From an uncultured Opitutales bacterium (GTDB lineage: Bacteria; Verrucomicrobiota; Verrucomicrobiia; Opitutales; Intestinicryptomonadaceae), in assembly GCA_900545705.1 (NCBI GenBank), contig URAK01000001.1, positions 62,001 to 126,000 on the forward strand: DNA of 64,000 nucleotides, in the 5' to 3' direction. Below, piece after piece: positions 53,214 to 61,957 of this stretch. Both the position numbers and the translations under genes were made by a program. Within the stretch, counting starts at the first letter, position 1. Each line of letters begins with the position of its first letter. The notes under the pieces were generated by a model. It did not search any database and was not told the DNA's origin. It worked only from the letters and a program-made list of their open reading frames with translations.

Positions 53214-54602
53214 TCAAAGCAAGAATAGCGCGCCAAGCCCCAGGAATATGAAGAATCCGCCGGTGTCGGTGCAGCCGGTCGCAAATATCGACGAGCCGGA
53301 AGCGGGGTCAAGCCCGAACTTTTTGAGGGTAAATGGTATAAAACTTCCCATAAAACCGCCGAGCGACATGTTTATCAGCATCGCCACCCATACTATTATA
53401 GAGAAGTCTATTCTCTTTGTGACAACGAGCGCAAGGCATGCCCCAAGAAGCCCTATCAGCAATCCGTTCAAAAAGCCCTTTATCGTTTCGCGGACGCATA
53501 CGCGCGTCATATCGAACATTTCCACCTCTCCAAGTGCGATTGAGCGGACTGTGACAGCCAGCGTTTGTGCCCCCGTATTTCCGCCGATTCCCGCTATTAT
53601 CGGCATGAATACCGCCAAAACCGGCAGCATAGCTATGTCGGCGTCGAAAAATCCCACAACGGCCGACGCCACAAAAGCTGTGCAAAGATTTACCAATAGC
53701 CATGGTGAACGCTGCCGTATGCTTGAAAAAATAGGGTCGAATATGCCTTCGTCCGCGCCCGCGCCCGCCATTTTTTGTATATCCTCGGTGTTTTCATCGC
53801 GCATGATGTCGATTACATCGTCGTGAGTGATTATTCCCAGAAGTTCTCCGTCCGAATCCACAACGGGCAGGGTGTGGAAATTCGTGTCGGCCATTATGTG
53901 GGCAACTATCTCTTTATCCATAGTTGGCGCAAGAAGCCCTATCAGCCCCGTGCGCATTATGTGCCCGACTCTCGCCCCCTTTGGCGCAAGCAGGAGCGCG
54001 CGCATCGATACAACACCTTGCAAAACGTCGTCGGAGTCCACAACGTACAAGTAATAAATATTTTCGTATTCGTCCCGCATTTTTCGCACTGCGCTTATTG
54101 CCTCGTCGATAGTCATATCGGCACGCAGGGTGGCGACGTGCGGATTCATTATCGCGCCGGCCGTGTCCTCGGGATATTCGAGAAGTTCGAGAACGTCTTC
54201 CGCGGCTTCGGGCTGCGATTTTTGCATTCCCTTTAAGAGCCTGTCGCGGTCGTCGTCTTCAAGCTCGCGGACGATGTCGGCGGCGTCGTCGGGCTCCATC
54301 TCGTTCAAGACGGACACCGCGCGGTGCTCGCGCATTTCGGACACGAGCTCGGCGGATTGTTCGGAGTCCATCTCGGATACGATTTCCGAAACCTGCTCCG
54401 GGGCAAAGCGCCTTAAAATCTGCCGCTGCGTGTCTACGTCGAGGCGCGATAGAAATACTGATAATATATGCGGACTTGTGCGCAGGAGTGTTTCGTCGTC
54501 GAGCCTATCAAGCTCCGCGTTGTCTGCCATGCTCACCAGATCGTAGAGCGTATAGCCTTCATCGCGGCGGAGCGCGTCGGCGACTTTTTCTTCCTGTGGC
54601 AT
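53214..54602 (-). CDS. mgtE: Magnesium transporter MgtE
   Basis: A 462-residue Mg2+ channel. An acidic N-domain (RFAPEQVSEIVSEMDSEQSA, DAADIVRELEDDDRDRLL) precedes two CBS domains (TIDEAISAVRKMRDEYENI and FHTLPVVDSDGELLGIITHDDV), then five transmembrane helices with GIGGNTGAQTLAVTVRSIALG, the pore motif. The CBS/N-domain gates the channel by sensing cytosolic Mg2+. GGAGG eight bases before the ATG at 54602 supports the start. The gene ends in a T-rich terminator. Confidence 0.95.
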   Translation of the reverse strand: MPQEEKVADALRRDEGYTLYDLVSMADNAELDRLDDETLLRTSPHILSVFLSRLDVDTQRQILRRFAPEQVSEIVSEMDSEQSAELVSEMREHRAVSVLNEMEPDDAADIVRELEDDDRDRLLKGMQKSQPEAAEDVLELLEYPEDTAGAIMNPHVATLRADMTIDEAISAVRKMRDEYENIYYLYVVDSDDVLQGVVSMRALLLAPKGARVGHIMRTGLIGLLAPTMDKEIVAHIMADTNFHTLPVVDSDGELLGIITHDDVIDIMRDENTEDIQKMAGAGADEGIFDPIFSSIRQRSPWLLVNLCTAFVASAVVGFFDADIAMLPVLAVFMPIIAGIGGNTGAQTLAVTVRSIALGEVEMFDMTRVCVRETIKGFLNGLLIGLLGACLALVVTKRIDFSIIVWVAMLINMSLGGFMGSFIPFTLKKFGLDPASGSSIFATGCTDTGGFFIFLGLGALFLL

Positions 54603-54945
54603 TTATTAAACCTCCGTTAACCGCAAAGTGTAAATATCTGCCGACAACTCAATTCTGTTCGGCGGCAAGTTTCAAGTATTTTTCGGCGGGTTGGCGTTTT
54701 TTTTAAAAGTTGGATTTTGCAGCGGTAGTCTGGCGCGAAAATCTTTTTTAATTCGCCTTTCGAAAGGCTATTCATTCATAAAAAAATTGCGCGCGCAGTT
54801 TTTTAGATAGGAAAAAACGTTTTAGAAGGCTTTGGCAGCCGCCTATTTAAAGGGAATTGCTAATAAAATTCTTGAAATTATAAAAAAAATCTACAATTAT
54901 TACATAGCAAACGAAAACTACCCCACAATAATTTAAAAGGTATTT
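54603..54945. other. Divergent intergenic region mgtE/pilin
   Basis: These 343 bases contain the putative pilin promoter (54869-54897) and AAAGG five bases before the pilin ATG. I see no riboswitch-like structure that I can support ahead of mgtE on the minus strand. Confidence 0.4.
54869..54897 (+). promoter_or_regulatory. Putative sigma-70-type promoter of the pilin gene
   Basis: TTCTTG (54869-54874) and TACAAT (54892-54897) are 17 bases apart, in a very AT-rich stretch, about 49 bases before the ATG at 54946. The -10 is good and the -35 is weak. No sigma-54 GG/GC pair with 10-base spacing was found nearby. Confidence 0.35.
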
Positions 54946-55674
54946 ATGAATACAAGAAAGACATCAAAAGGTTTCACACTCGTAGAATTGCTCATCGTTA
55001 TAGCGATTATAGGCGTTCTTGCGAGCTTGATTATGCCGAACTTGGGCTCTGTAATGGGCAAAGGCGACCAGGTTAAGGCTCAAAACGCCGCAAGAAGCAT
55101 ATCCAACGCATGGATAGCTGCCGCCAGAACCGGCACAAAATCGAGAATGATAGCCGCCAAAGACATCTACGGATGGGCGGAAAAGCTCGCCAGATACGGC
55201 GATATGAACGAGCCTACAATGTGGATACTCGACTTTGACGTCGCAGTCGCCGAAAAAGCGGCGGAAGGCGCTCCCATGCCGATTTCCGTAATAAACCGCG
55301 TCGGAACTTCCTCGCAGCTCAACCCCGAATTTAAAGAATATCCCCTCTCTTGGGAAGTCGCCAACCGCACCGAGCCCAACGCTCCTTCCGGAACTCCGCT
55401 CGTATGGTCGCGCGGCCTCAAACCCAATGGCTCTTGGGACGCAACCGACGGCGTGTTTAAGGACGAAGGCGGCATTATGGCTTTTACCGACGGTCACGTC
55501 AGCTGGTATGCCTCCATGCGCGATGAAGAATCTCGCACGGGGCTCTTGAAAATCTATGGGCAAACCCAGCGCACATACAATATCGGACAAGCCATTCGCG
55601 GAGGTTCCGCTAACATTCTCCGCTCCGATATTGAAACTACCGACGAAGAGTTAGAAGAAGGCGAAGAGGAATAA
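54946..55674 (+). CDS. Type IV pilin/pseudopilin-like protein
   Basis: A 242-residue protein with a canonical class III signal: NTRKTSKG, then FTLVELLIVIAIIGVLASLI with Glu5. The mature domain has a helical start, an SSQLNPEFKEYPLSW region, GGIMAFTDGHVSWYAS, resembling the late DG/H-type motif of Verrucomicrobia and Planctomycetes pseudopilins, and an acidic tail (TTDEELEEGEEE). It is a monocistronic gene with its own promoter region and a good terminator, as expected for an abundant structural pilin. It may build a type IV pilus or a T2SS-like pseudopilus; no assembly genes are in the window. Confidence 0.85.
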   Translation: MNTRKTSKGFTLVELLIVIAIIGVLASLIMPNLGSVMGKGDQVKAQNAARSISNAWIAAARTGTKSRMIAAKDIYGWAEKLARYGDMNEPTMWILDFDVAVAEKAAEGAPMPISVINRVGTSSQLNPEFKEYPLSWEVANRTEPNAPSGTPLVWSRGLKPNGSWDATDGVFKDEGGIMAFTDGHVSWYASMRDEESRTGLLKIYGQTQRTYNIGQAIRGGSANILRSDIETTDEELEEGEEE

Positions 55675-55700
55675 TATCCCATTTCAGACTGGAAATTTTT

Positions 55701-55734
55701 ACGCCCGCTGCGCGAATCGCACGGGCGTTTTATT
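55701..55734 (+). terminator. Intrinsic terminator of the pilin gene
   Basis: Outer stem ACGCCCG (55701-55707) with CGGGCGT (55722-55728), inner stem TGCG/CGCA, followed by TTTATTTT. It lies 27 bases after the pilin stop. Confidence 0.85.
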
Positions 55735-56061
55735 TTGCATTGGCAAACCTGATTTTTTTTCGCGCGGATTTTTTTTTTGGCGAACTGCATAAGCGTCTGT
55801 AGCATAACGCCATATGTTGCGATTTACGCGATATCTCCTCAAAATTGTATGGGATAGAAAAGTAAAATTTGCTTCAAATTGTGTAGGGACAAGTCTTCAC
55901 TTTCAAAGCGTTGGCTTATTCCTATTGCGTCGCAGGGCAAGATTTCATAAAAAAATGGGTCGCCTTGTTCCCCTTGGCATTGCGCTTTTTCCGTATAAGC
56001 TTTTACCTCAAGAAAGGAGTAATTTTTCCTCTCTCAGGCAATTTGTGTTTCACTATTCAAA

Positions 56062-56094
56062 ACGCCTTCTTTCCTTGATTTTTATCTAAGGCGT
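56062..56094 (-). terminator. Putative terminator of the NtrC-like regulator gene
   Basis: Perfect 7-bp stem: plus-strand ACGCCTT (56062-56068) and AAGGCGT (56088-56094), loop of 19 bases. On the minus strand it begins at the stop codon and is followed by TTTTG. The T run is short. Confidence 0.5.
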
Positions 56095-57702
56095 CTATAC
56101 CGAACCCGTCTTCTTCGCGTCCGAGCGCCTCTTTTGCTTGAAGCTTTTTGGGGTTATGTCGAGGTTGGCGATTTTATAGTTTAATATGCGCCTTGAAACT
56201 GAAAGCTGGCGCGCGGCTGCGGAGGCGTTGCCGCCGTTTGCCGCGAGAACCTCGACAATTATTTCGCGCTCGAAGTTTTCCACCATCTTTTTGAAGTCGA
56301 TATTTTCGTCCGCCTTTAACTTTGATGTGTTTGTGGATTGCGGAGTTTGCAAAGACGGAGGAAGGTCGGACTCTAAAATGGAGGGCCCGGCCGATATTAT
56401 TACGGCTCTTTCTATGCAGTTTTCAAGCTCCCTGACGTTACTCGGCCAGTGGTATGCGCAAAGCATGTTCATCGCGGCGGGGGATATTGACGTTATCTTT
56501 TTATTTCTCAGCGCGGAGTGCTTTTGCAGAAAGAATTTTGCGAGTTGTGGAATGTCGCGCCGCCTTTGGCGCAGGGGGGGGATATTTATGGTGAATACGC
56601 TAAGGTGGTAGTAGAAGTCGGGGCGTATTATGCCGTTGCGAAGCCTTGTTTCGAGGTCGCCGGAGGTGGATGCGATTATGCGCGCGCCCGAACGGCGGAT
56701 TTTGGTCTCGGAGCAGCGGGTGTAAGTGCCGTCGGTCATAAATTTCAAGAGTTTCACTTGAAGCGGCTGCCCTATTAGCCCCATAGAGTCGAGATAAACT
56801 ATGCCGCCGTCGGCCTTCTCGACGAGCCCGAGAGTGCTCCTATGGGTGGGCGATTGAGAACCGAAAAGAGCCGCGTCTATCAAAGAGTCGCGCATGGTGG
56901 AGCAGTCGAGAATCTCGAGCGGTTTGTCGCGCCACATCTTGGCGTTTGCGATTGCCCTCATTGCAAAGTCCTTCCCCGCGCCGACCTCCCCGCGTATTAG
57001 TATGTGCGACGAACTCTCTCCCGCGGCGGAAATAAGCTCGTACGCCTTCAACATTGCGGGGCTTGTGCCGATAGCGTTTTCGGGGCGCAATTCTTGGTCT
57101 ATCCTCTCGCGCAGATCGCGGTTTTCGGCGTTTAGCTTTTCGTTTTCCTCCATGTCGAGAAACAGGACGGAAACGGCGTAGGCGATGATGTTGGCGATGG
57201 TTTCGAGAAGTTTTAGGTCGCGTTTAAGCTCGTAGGAAGTCGGGTTTTCGCGGTCGATGCTAAGGGTGCCGATGACGTTGTTTTGGCTTATTATCGGGAC
57301 GCACAGGAATGCGGTTTTGACGTCCATGTGGCGGCTCCCCGTACGGTTGAGGAAATCGGGGCTTTTGGATATGTCCTCAACAATTCTGGAAACGCCCCTC
57401 GCCGCGACGTCGCCCGTCACGCCCTCTCCGACCCTGTAAACGCCCCTTCGCCGCTCCTCCTCGCTCAGCCCGTGGGAGGCCCTTATCACGAGAACGTCCC
57501 CGTTTTTTAGGGTAACCGTACCCCGCGTTAGGTTCATCTGCGCGTACAAAATGTCCAGAACCTCTTTTAGCAGCATGGACACGTCTTTGACGCGCACTGC
57601 CACAAGGCTTATTTCGTGCAGCACTGAAACAACCAGCCCTTTCTTTTTGTACGCCGTATTGTCGGGCTTTTGTGCCGTGCCTGCGTTGTTTTGTTCGTCC
57701 AT
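56095..57702 (-). CDS. GAF-domain NtrC/NifA-like regulator with degenerate AAA+ core
   Basis: A 535-residue protein with the layout of a sigma-54 activator: an N-terminal GAF domain (about residues 25-180), an AAA+ domain (about 205-445) and a C-terminal Fis-type HTH (NGGNASAAARQLSVSRRILNYK, 489-510). The Walker A is GEVGAGKD (238-245). Where family members have the GAFTGA loop this protein reads GSQSPTHRSTLG (281-292). Walker B is IVYLDSM (301-307) with Ser replacing the catalytic Glu, and the second arginine of RxDLYYRL is His (RPDFYYHL). It therefore probably cannot remodel sigma-54 holoenzyme and may be a DNA-binding sensor or repressor. The GAF ligand is unknown. Confidence 0.85.
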   Translation of the reverse strand: MDEQNNAGTAQKPDNTAYKKKGLVVSVLHEISLVAVRVKDVSMLLKEVLDILYAQMNLTRGTVTLKNGDVLVIRASHGLSEEERRRGVYRVGEGVTGDVAARGVSRIVEDISKSPDFLNRTGSRHMDVKTAFLCVPIISQNNVIGTLSIDRENPTSYELKRDLKLLETIANIIAYAVSVLFLDMEENEKLNAENRDLRERIDQELRPENAIGTSPAMLKAYELISAAGESSSHILIRGEVGAGKDFAMRAIANAKMWRDKPLEILDCSTMRDSLIDAALFGSQSPTHRSTLGLVEKADGGIVYLDSMGLIGQPLQVKLLKFMTDGTYTRCSETKIRRSGARIIASTSGDLETRLRNGIIRPDFYYHLSVFTINIPPLRQRRRDIPQLAKFFLQKHSALRNKKITSISPAAMNMLCAYHWPSNVRELENCIERAVIISAGPSILESDLPPSLQTPQSTNTSKLKADENIDFKKMVENFEREIIVEVLAANGGNASAAARQLSVSRRILNYKIANLDITPKSFKQKRRSDAKKTGSV

Positions 57703-57810
57703 GCGCGTCGGAGATATTTTTGAGATTTATCGGGTATTTTTCCCGAAACGGCAAATATAATTTTACTTTACAGTTTTTTTTGCGGGATTCTAATTGGGAG
57801 CTTTTATTGT

Positions 57811-58713
57811 ATGAAAAAGTATGTGGGAATATTATGCGGGATAGTGTCGGCAGTTTCGTACGGGACAAATCCGCTTTTCGGAGTTCCGCTGCTGAGGGTC
57901 GGATACGGGGTGGAGTCGATGCTGTTCTTCCGATTTTTGGGCGCGGCCGTTCTGCTTTTGCCCTTCGCGTTCTATTTTGGGCATGGGCTGCGTACGACCC
58001 GTTCCGAGGCGGGAGTTTTATTTTTTGTAGGCGTGCTTTTTGCGGTTTCCTCGCTTGCGCTCTACGAGAGCTTTAAGCTTATGCCCGCCGGAATAGCCTC
58101 GGCGATACTTTTTTTGTATCCGGTTTTTACCGCTTTGATAATGGGGGTGTTTTTTAAGGCTCCGATAGGCTGGCGCGCGGCTACGGCAATTGCGGTGTCT
58201 TTTTGCGGAATACTGCTGCTTGCGGACTTGCGCGGCGGGAGCGTATCGGCTTTTGGCATCGGGCTTGTGGTGCTGTCGGCGCTGTCGTATTCGATGTACA
58301 TGGTCGCTTTAAAAGTCACGCGCCTTGCGGATATGTCCGCGCTAAAAGTTGCGTTTTACTCGCTCCTCTTTTCGGCTGTTGTGTTTGCGCTTGAATTTGC
58401 TGTGCGCGCGGAACTGCCGCAAATACCCCAAAACCTCTCGGAGCTCTTGTGCGTAGCAGGGCTCATAGTGTTTCCAACGCTTCTTTCGATAACTTCCATC
58501 GCGTTTGCTGTGCGGTATGCCGGGCCGACTATTACGGCGATTCTCGGGGCGTTCGAGCCGGTGTCGGCGGCTGTATTTTGCGCGATTTTTCTCGGCGAAA
58601 AATTTACGGCGGCGATAGTTTCGGGTATCGGGCTTGTGGTGCTGTCTGTAATTTTGCTCGCTCTGCCGGAGCGTAAAAACTTGCAAAATAGCCGCATATT
58701 GCGAAACTCTTAG
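57811..58713 (+). CDS. EamA/DMT-superfamily transporter
   Basis: A 300-residue protein with ten predicted helices arranged as two EamA repeats (residues about 5-140 and 150-290). The second half contains ISxAFAVRYAGPTITAILG and AFEPVSAAVFCAIFLGEKF, the usual second-repeat motif. GGGAG lies about ten bases before the ATG. It is a drug/metabolite-type inner-membrane carrier; the substrate is not predictable. The HAD gene begins four bases after its stop, so the two are co-transcribed. Confidence 0.9.
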   Translation: MKKYVGILCGIVSAVSYGTNPLFGVPLLRVGYGVESMLFFRFLGAAVLLLPFAFYFGHGLRTTRSEAGVLFFVGVLFAVSSLALYESFKLMPAGIASAILFLYPVFTALIMGVFFKAPIGWRAATAIAVSFCGILLLADLRGGSVSAFGIGLVVLSALSYSMYMVALKVTRLADMSALKVAFYSLLFSAVVFALEFAVRAELPQIPQNLSELLCVAGLIVFPTLLSITSIAFAVRYAGPTITAILGAFEPVSAAVFCAIFLGEKFTAAIVSGIGLVVLSVILLALPERKNLQNSRILRNS

Positions 58714-58716
58714 AAA

Positions 58717-59754
58717 ATGCTTCCAGAGAACGAAAATTCAATCCGCCGCAAACATGTAGTAGCCTGCCTCTGGGACTTCGACAAGACCCTTATCGACGGA
58801 TATATGCAGACCCCTATTTTTGAGGAGTACGGGGTGGACGAAAAGCTGTTTTGGAAAGAAGTCAACATGCTGCCCGCCCTCTATGCGCAGCGCGGCGTGC
58901 GGGTGTCGCCCGAGAGCGTCTATTTGAACCATCTTCTGAGCTTTGTGCGCGCGGGCAAGATGAGCGGGCTTAGCAATGCGAAGCTAAGGGAGCTTGGCGG
59001 GAGGTTAAAATTCCGCGCAGGTTTGCCGCAATTCTTCGACGAACTTCGCGGCATAGTTTCGGAGCGGGCGGAGCGCGATAACCTCGACGTATCCCTCGAA
59101 CACTACATAATAAGCACGGGGCTTGCGGAGATGATACGCGGCAGCTCCATAGCGGGGCATGTTGACGGCATATTCGGGTGCGAATTTGTGGAGGAGCCCC
59201 TACCGCCGTATTTTTCGCGCCAGCCTGAATTTGACCTCGCAGACCTCTCGCACCAGATAACGCAGATAGGAATGATAGTCGACAACACGATAAAGACGCG
59301 CTTCGTGTTCGAGATAAACAAAGGGACGAATAAAAACCCGCAAATCGACGTAAATTCAAACATAGCCGCCGCCGACAGGAGGGTTCCGATACGCAATATG
59401 ATATACATAGCCGACGGCCCGAGCGACGTTCCCGTGTTTTCGGTGGTCCGCAAGGGTGGGGGGAAGGCGTACGCAGTGTACTCGCCAGGCAGCCCCGCGG
59501 AGTTCGAGCAAAACGACATGCTGCTCGAAAACGGCAGAATCGACGCGTACGGCGCGGCGGATTTCAGCCCAGAAAGCCCAACGGCGCTTTGGCTTAGAAT
59601 GCACGTCCAAAAGATATGCGACAGAATTTCGCGCGAGGTTGACGAAGCCGTCCAGACGCGGCTTGGCAAGGCTCCGCGCCACATACACAATCCGCGCCCG
59701 CCCGACGAGCCCCCGCAGGCCGCGCGGGCAGAGTCGGAGCCGACCCTGTTTTGA
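58717..59754 (+). CDS. HAD-superfamily phosphatase-like protein
   Basis: A 345-residue protein. HAD motif I is WDFDKTLIDG near residue 18, motif II lies around IISTG (Thr/Ser), and motif IV is YIADGPSDVP near residue 230. The insert between motifs I and II is large and helical, as in type C1-capped HADs. The C-terminal 45 residues are Pro/Arg-rich and look unstructured. Substrate unknown; it could act on a phosphosugar or a lipid-linked phosphate. It is the second gene of the DMT-transporter operon and precedes proS. Confidence 0.8.
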   Translation: MLPENENSIRRKHVVACLWDFDKTLIDGYMQTPIFEEYGVDEKLFWKEVNMLPALYAQRGVRVSPESVYLNHLLSFVRAGKMSGLSNAKLRELGGRLKFRAGLPQFFDELRGIVSERAERDNLDVSLEHYIISTGLAEMIRGSSIAGHVDGIFGCEFVEEPLPPYFSRQPEFDLADLSHQITQIGMIVDNTIKTRFVFEINKGTNKNPQIDVNSNIAAADRRVPIRNMIYIADGPSDVPVFSVVRKGGGKAYAVYSPGSPAEFEQNDMLLENGRIDAYGAADFSPESPTALWLRMHVQKICDRISREVDEAVQTRLGKAPRHIHNPRPPDEPPQAARAESEPTLF

Positions 59755-59811
59755 TTTTGCGCTTGAAGCCCGCGCGGGTTTAGTCAGAATTTTCCGTCAA
59801 AGATTTTTTTT

Positions 59812-61335
59812 ATGGCACAGCAGAAACGAACCGCAATCCAGCCCACGAGGGAGGAGGATTATCCCGAATGGTATCAACAGGTAATCAAGGCGGCGGACTT
59901 GGCTGAAAACAGTCCCGTCCGCGGCTGCATGGTAATCAAGCCGTGGGGATATTCCCTTTGGGAAAATATGCAGGCCGCGCTCGACAAGATGTTTAAAGAC
60001 ACAGGGCACGTCAACGCCTACTTCCCGCTTTTCATTCCCGTCAGCTACCTTGAAAAGGAGGCCGAACACGTCGAGGGGTTCGCCAAGGAGTGCGCGGTTG
60101 TCACGCACTCGCGCTTGCAGCTTAACGAGGAGGGCAAGCTCGTTCCAGCGTCGGAGCTAGAAGAGCCGCTAATTGTCCGCCCGACTTCCGAGACAATTAT
60201 CGGGGAGATGTATTCGAAATGGGTCCAGTCGTATCGCGACCTTCCAATCCTTGTAAACCAATGGGCGAACGTCGTTCGCTGGGAAATGCGCACGCGGCTA
60301 TTTTTGCGCACGGCGGAATTCCTCTGGCAGGAGGGGCACACTGCGCACGCGACCCGCGAAGAAGCCGAGGTTGAAACCAAAAAAATGCTCGGCGTGTACG
60401 AGAAGTTTGCGCAGGAATACATGGCAATGCCCGTAATATGCGGCAAGAAAACAGAAGGTGAAAAATTCCCCGGGGCTGTCGACACATATTGCATAGAGGC
60501 AATGATGCAGGATAGAAAAGCTCTGCAAGCTGGAACGTCGCATTTTCTTGGGCAGAACTTTGCGAAGGCAAGCAACATAAAATACCTTTCCGAAAGCGGC
60601 TCGCAGGAGTATGCCTGGACGACGAGCTGGGGAGTCTCGACGCGCTTGATAGGCGGGCTTGTTATGACGCATTCCGACGACGACGGGCTTGTGCTGCCCC
60701 CGCGCCTCGCCCCGACGCAAGTTGTGATTTTGCCCGTTCTACACAAGGAGGAAGAGCGCGCGAGAGTTCTCGAATACTGCGACTCACTGAAAGAGGAGCT
60801 GTCGAAAAAGTCGTATATGGGCTTGCCAATCCGCGTGGAAATCGACAAGCGCGACATTCGCGGCGGCGAGAAAGTTTGGGGTTGGATAAAGAAGGGAGTG
60901 CCCGTAAGGGTGGAGGTCGGCCCGCGCGACGTAGCGCAAAATGCGGTTTTCGCAGCGCGCCGCGACGACGGCTCGAAGAAGTCGGTTGGCCGCGCGGAAT
61001 TTGTGGAAACCATCGCCGACACTCTCAAATCCATACAGGACTCGATGTTTGAAAGGGCGAAAAAATACCGCGACGAAAACACTGTGGAAATTTCTTCAAA
61101 AGACGAATTCTATTCCTTCTTCACCCCGAAAAATCCGAAGAAGCCGGAAATCCACGGAGGTTTTGCCGTCGCCTATTACGATGGCTCGCGCGAAGTTGAG
61201 GAAATGCTTAAAAGCGACTTGAAAGTGACGGTCCGTTGCATTCCGCTCGAAGGCGGAAGCGAAGGCGGGAAGTGCATATTCACAGGAAAGAGCGGCGCGG
61301 GAGTCGTCAAGGCTGTATTTGCCAAGTCTTATTAA
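59812..61335 (+). CDS. proS: Proline--tRNA ligase, archaeal/eukaryal-type (ProS type 3)
   Basis: A 507-residue class II synthetase of the shorter ProRS type without the bacterial editing insert. PVRGCMVIKPWGYSLWEN, HVNAYFPLFIPVSYLEKEAEHVEGFAKE, LIVRPTSETIIGEMYSKWVQ (motif 2 region), RTRLFLRTAEFLWQEGHTAHA and GGLVMTHSDDDGLVLPPRLAP (motif 3) are characteristic. The protein ends in Tyr (FAKSY), as archaeal-type ProRS do. This type is found in several bacterial phyla. A strong hairpin terminator follows. Confidence 0.95.
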   Translation: MAQQKRTAIQPTREEDYPEWYQQVIKAADLAENSPVRGCMVIKPWGYSLWENMQAALDKMFKDTGHVNAYFPLFIPVSYLEKEAEHVEGFAKECAVVTHSRLQLNEEGKLVPASELEEPLIVRPTSETIIGEMYSKWVQSYRDLPILVNQWANVVRWEMRTRLFLRTAEFLWQEGHTAHATREEAEVETKKMLGVYEKFAQEYMAMPVICGKKTEGEKFPGAVDTYCIEAMMQDRKALQAGTSHFLGQNFAKASNIKYLSESGSQEYAWTTSWGVSTRLIGGLVMTHSDDDGLVLPPRLAPTQVVILPVLHKEEERARVLEYCDSLKEELSKKSYMGLPIRVEIDKRDIRGGEKVWGWIKKGVPVRVEVGPRDVAQNAVFAARRDDGSKKSVGRAEFVETIADTLKSIQDSMFERAKKYRDENTVEISSKDEFYSFFTPKNPKKPEIHGGFAVAYYDGSREVEEMLKSDLKVTVRCIPLEGGSEGGKCIFTGKSGAGVVKAVFAKSY

Positions 61336-61370
61336 TTTGCAGCGGCGGCGCCATTAGCGCGACCGTGAAA

Positions 61371-61426
61371 ACCGCGGCAAAATTCGGGCGTTTAGAGTCC
61401 GGATTTTCGCCGCGGTTTTTTATTTC
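61371..61426 (+). terminator. Long-stem intrinsic terminator of proS
   Basis: ACCGCGGC pairs with GCCGCGGT (outer stem), and AAAAT with ATTTT and (T)CGG with CCGG further in, giving a stem of about 17 pairs, followed by TTTTTTATTTC. It begins 35 bases after the proS stop. Confidence 0.85.
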
Positions 61427-61479
61427 AATTCGGCAAAAATTTTTTTTGTAGGGGTGGAAGAGAAATGGGGTTCCCTCCT

Positions 61480-61524
61480 CCAAACTGTGCGCAATGCAGG
61501 GAAATGCCCAAACTGTGTGCAATG
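61480..61524. repeat. 17-base direct repeat pair
   Basis: Copies at 61480-61496 and 61508-61524 differ at one position (C/T) and are separated by 11 bases. No target-site or insertion-sequence features accompany them. Confidence 0.7.
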
Positions 61525-61957
61525 AAAAAATTTTTCGAGCTATGCGTGCGGCAAAAAAAATTTTCGGATTTTGGCGGGGTAAGAAAATTTTTAGATCTTG
61601 CGGGTGGCAAAAATTAACCGATGTTCGCCGATTAAAGAAAGAGTGCGGCGCTTTGGAAAGCGTATAGATTTTCTTCTGTTTTTCTTCGCGGCGCGCGGCG
61701 CAAGGCAAGAATCCCCGCTATGGGGCAGAGAAGAAAAATTTTTTATTTTTTTTAACGTAGATATGCGTTTGGGGAGAGTATTTTTTTTCGCTTAAAAAAT
61801 GAATGCGGCGAGCTGTGGAGTGGGAGAATGTACTTATTTTGGGCTTGCCGATAGCAAGAATTTTTGTAGAAAAATTACAGTAAATTCGGGTATTTAGCGT
61901 GCGCTTGATTTGCGAAATCTGCGGTTGTCGGGCGTTTGTTTTAAATAGGTGTAGATT

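Larger units (their letters stand above)
55675..56094. other. Intergenic region after the pilin gene
   Basis: These 420 bases hold the pilin terminator (55701-55734) and, at the right end, the hairpin of the regulator gene (56062-56094). A 91-residue ORF at 55814-56089 has no ribosome site or recognised sequence. Nothing else is supported. Confidence 0.4.
61336..61957. other. Low-complexity intergenic region
   Basis: These 622 bases start with the proS terminator and then consist of A/T homopolymer runs. A 17-base direct repeat is present at 61480-61496 and 61508-61524 (CCAAACTGTG(C/T)GCAATG). No ORF with a ribosome site or recognised product was found. Confidence 0.45.

Noticed and set aside
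54830..54870. Sigma-54 promoter upstream of the pilin gene
   Set aside because: TGGCAG is present at about 54834, but no TTGC element follows at the required spacing.
56000..56060. TPP-riboswitch-like CTGAGA on the minus strand
   Set aside because: Only the short CTGAGA match is present; the second conserved half is absent, and the site is downstream, not upstream, of the gene.
55814..56089. 91-residue ORF between the pilin and the regulator
   Set aside because: Basic, low-complexity product without a ribosome site; its 3' end overlaps the hairpin of the regulator gene.
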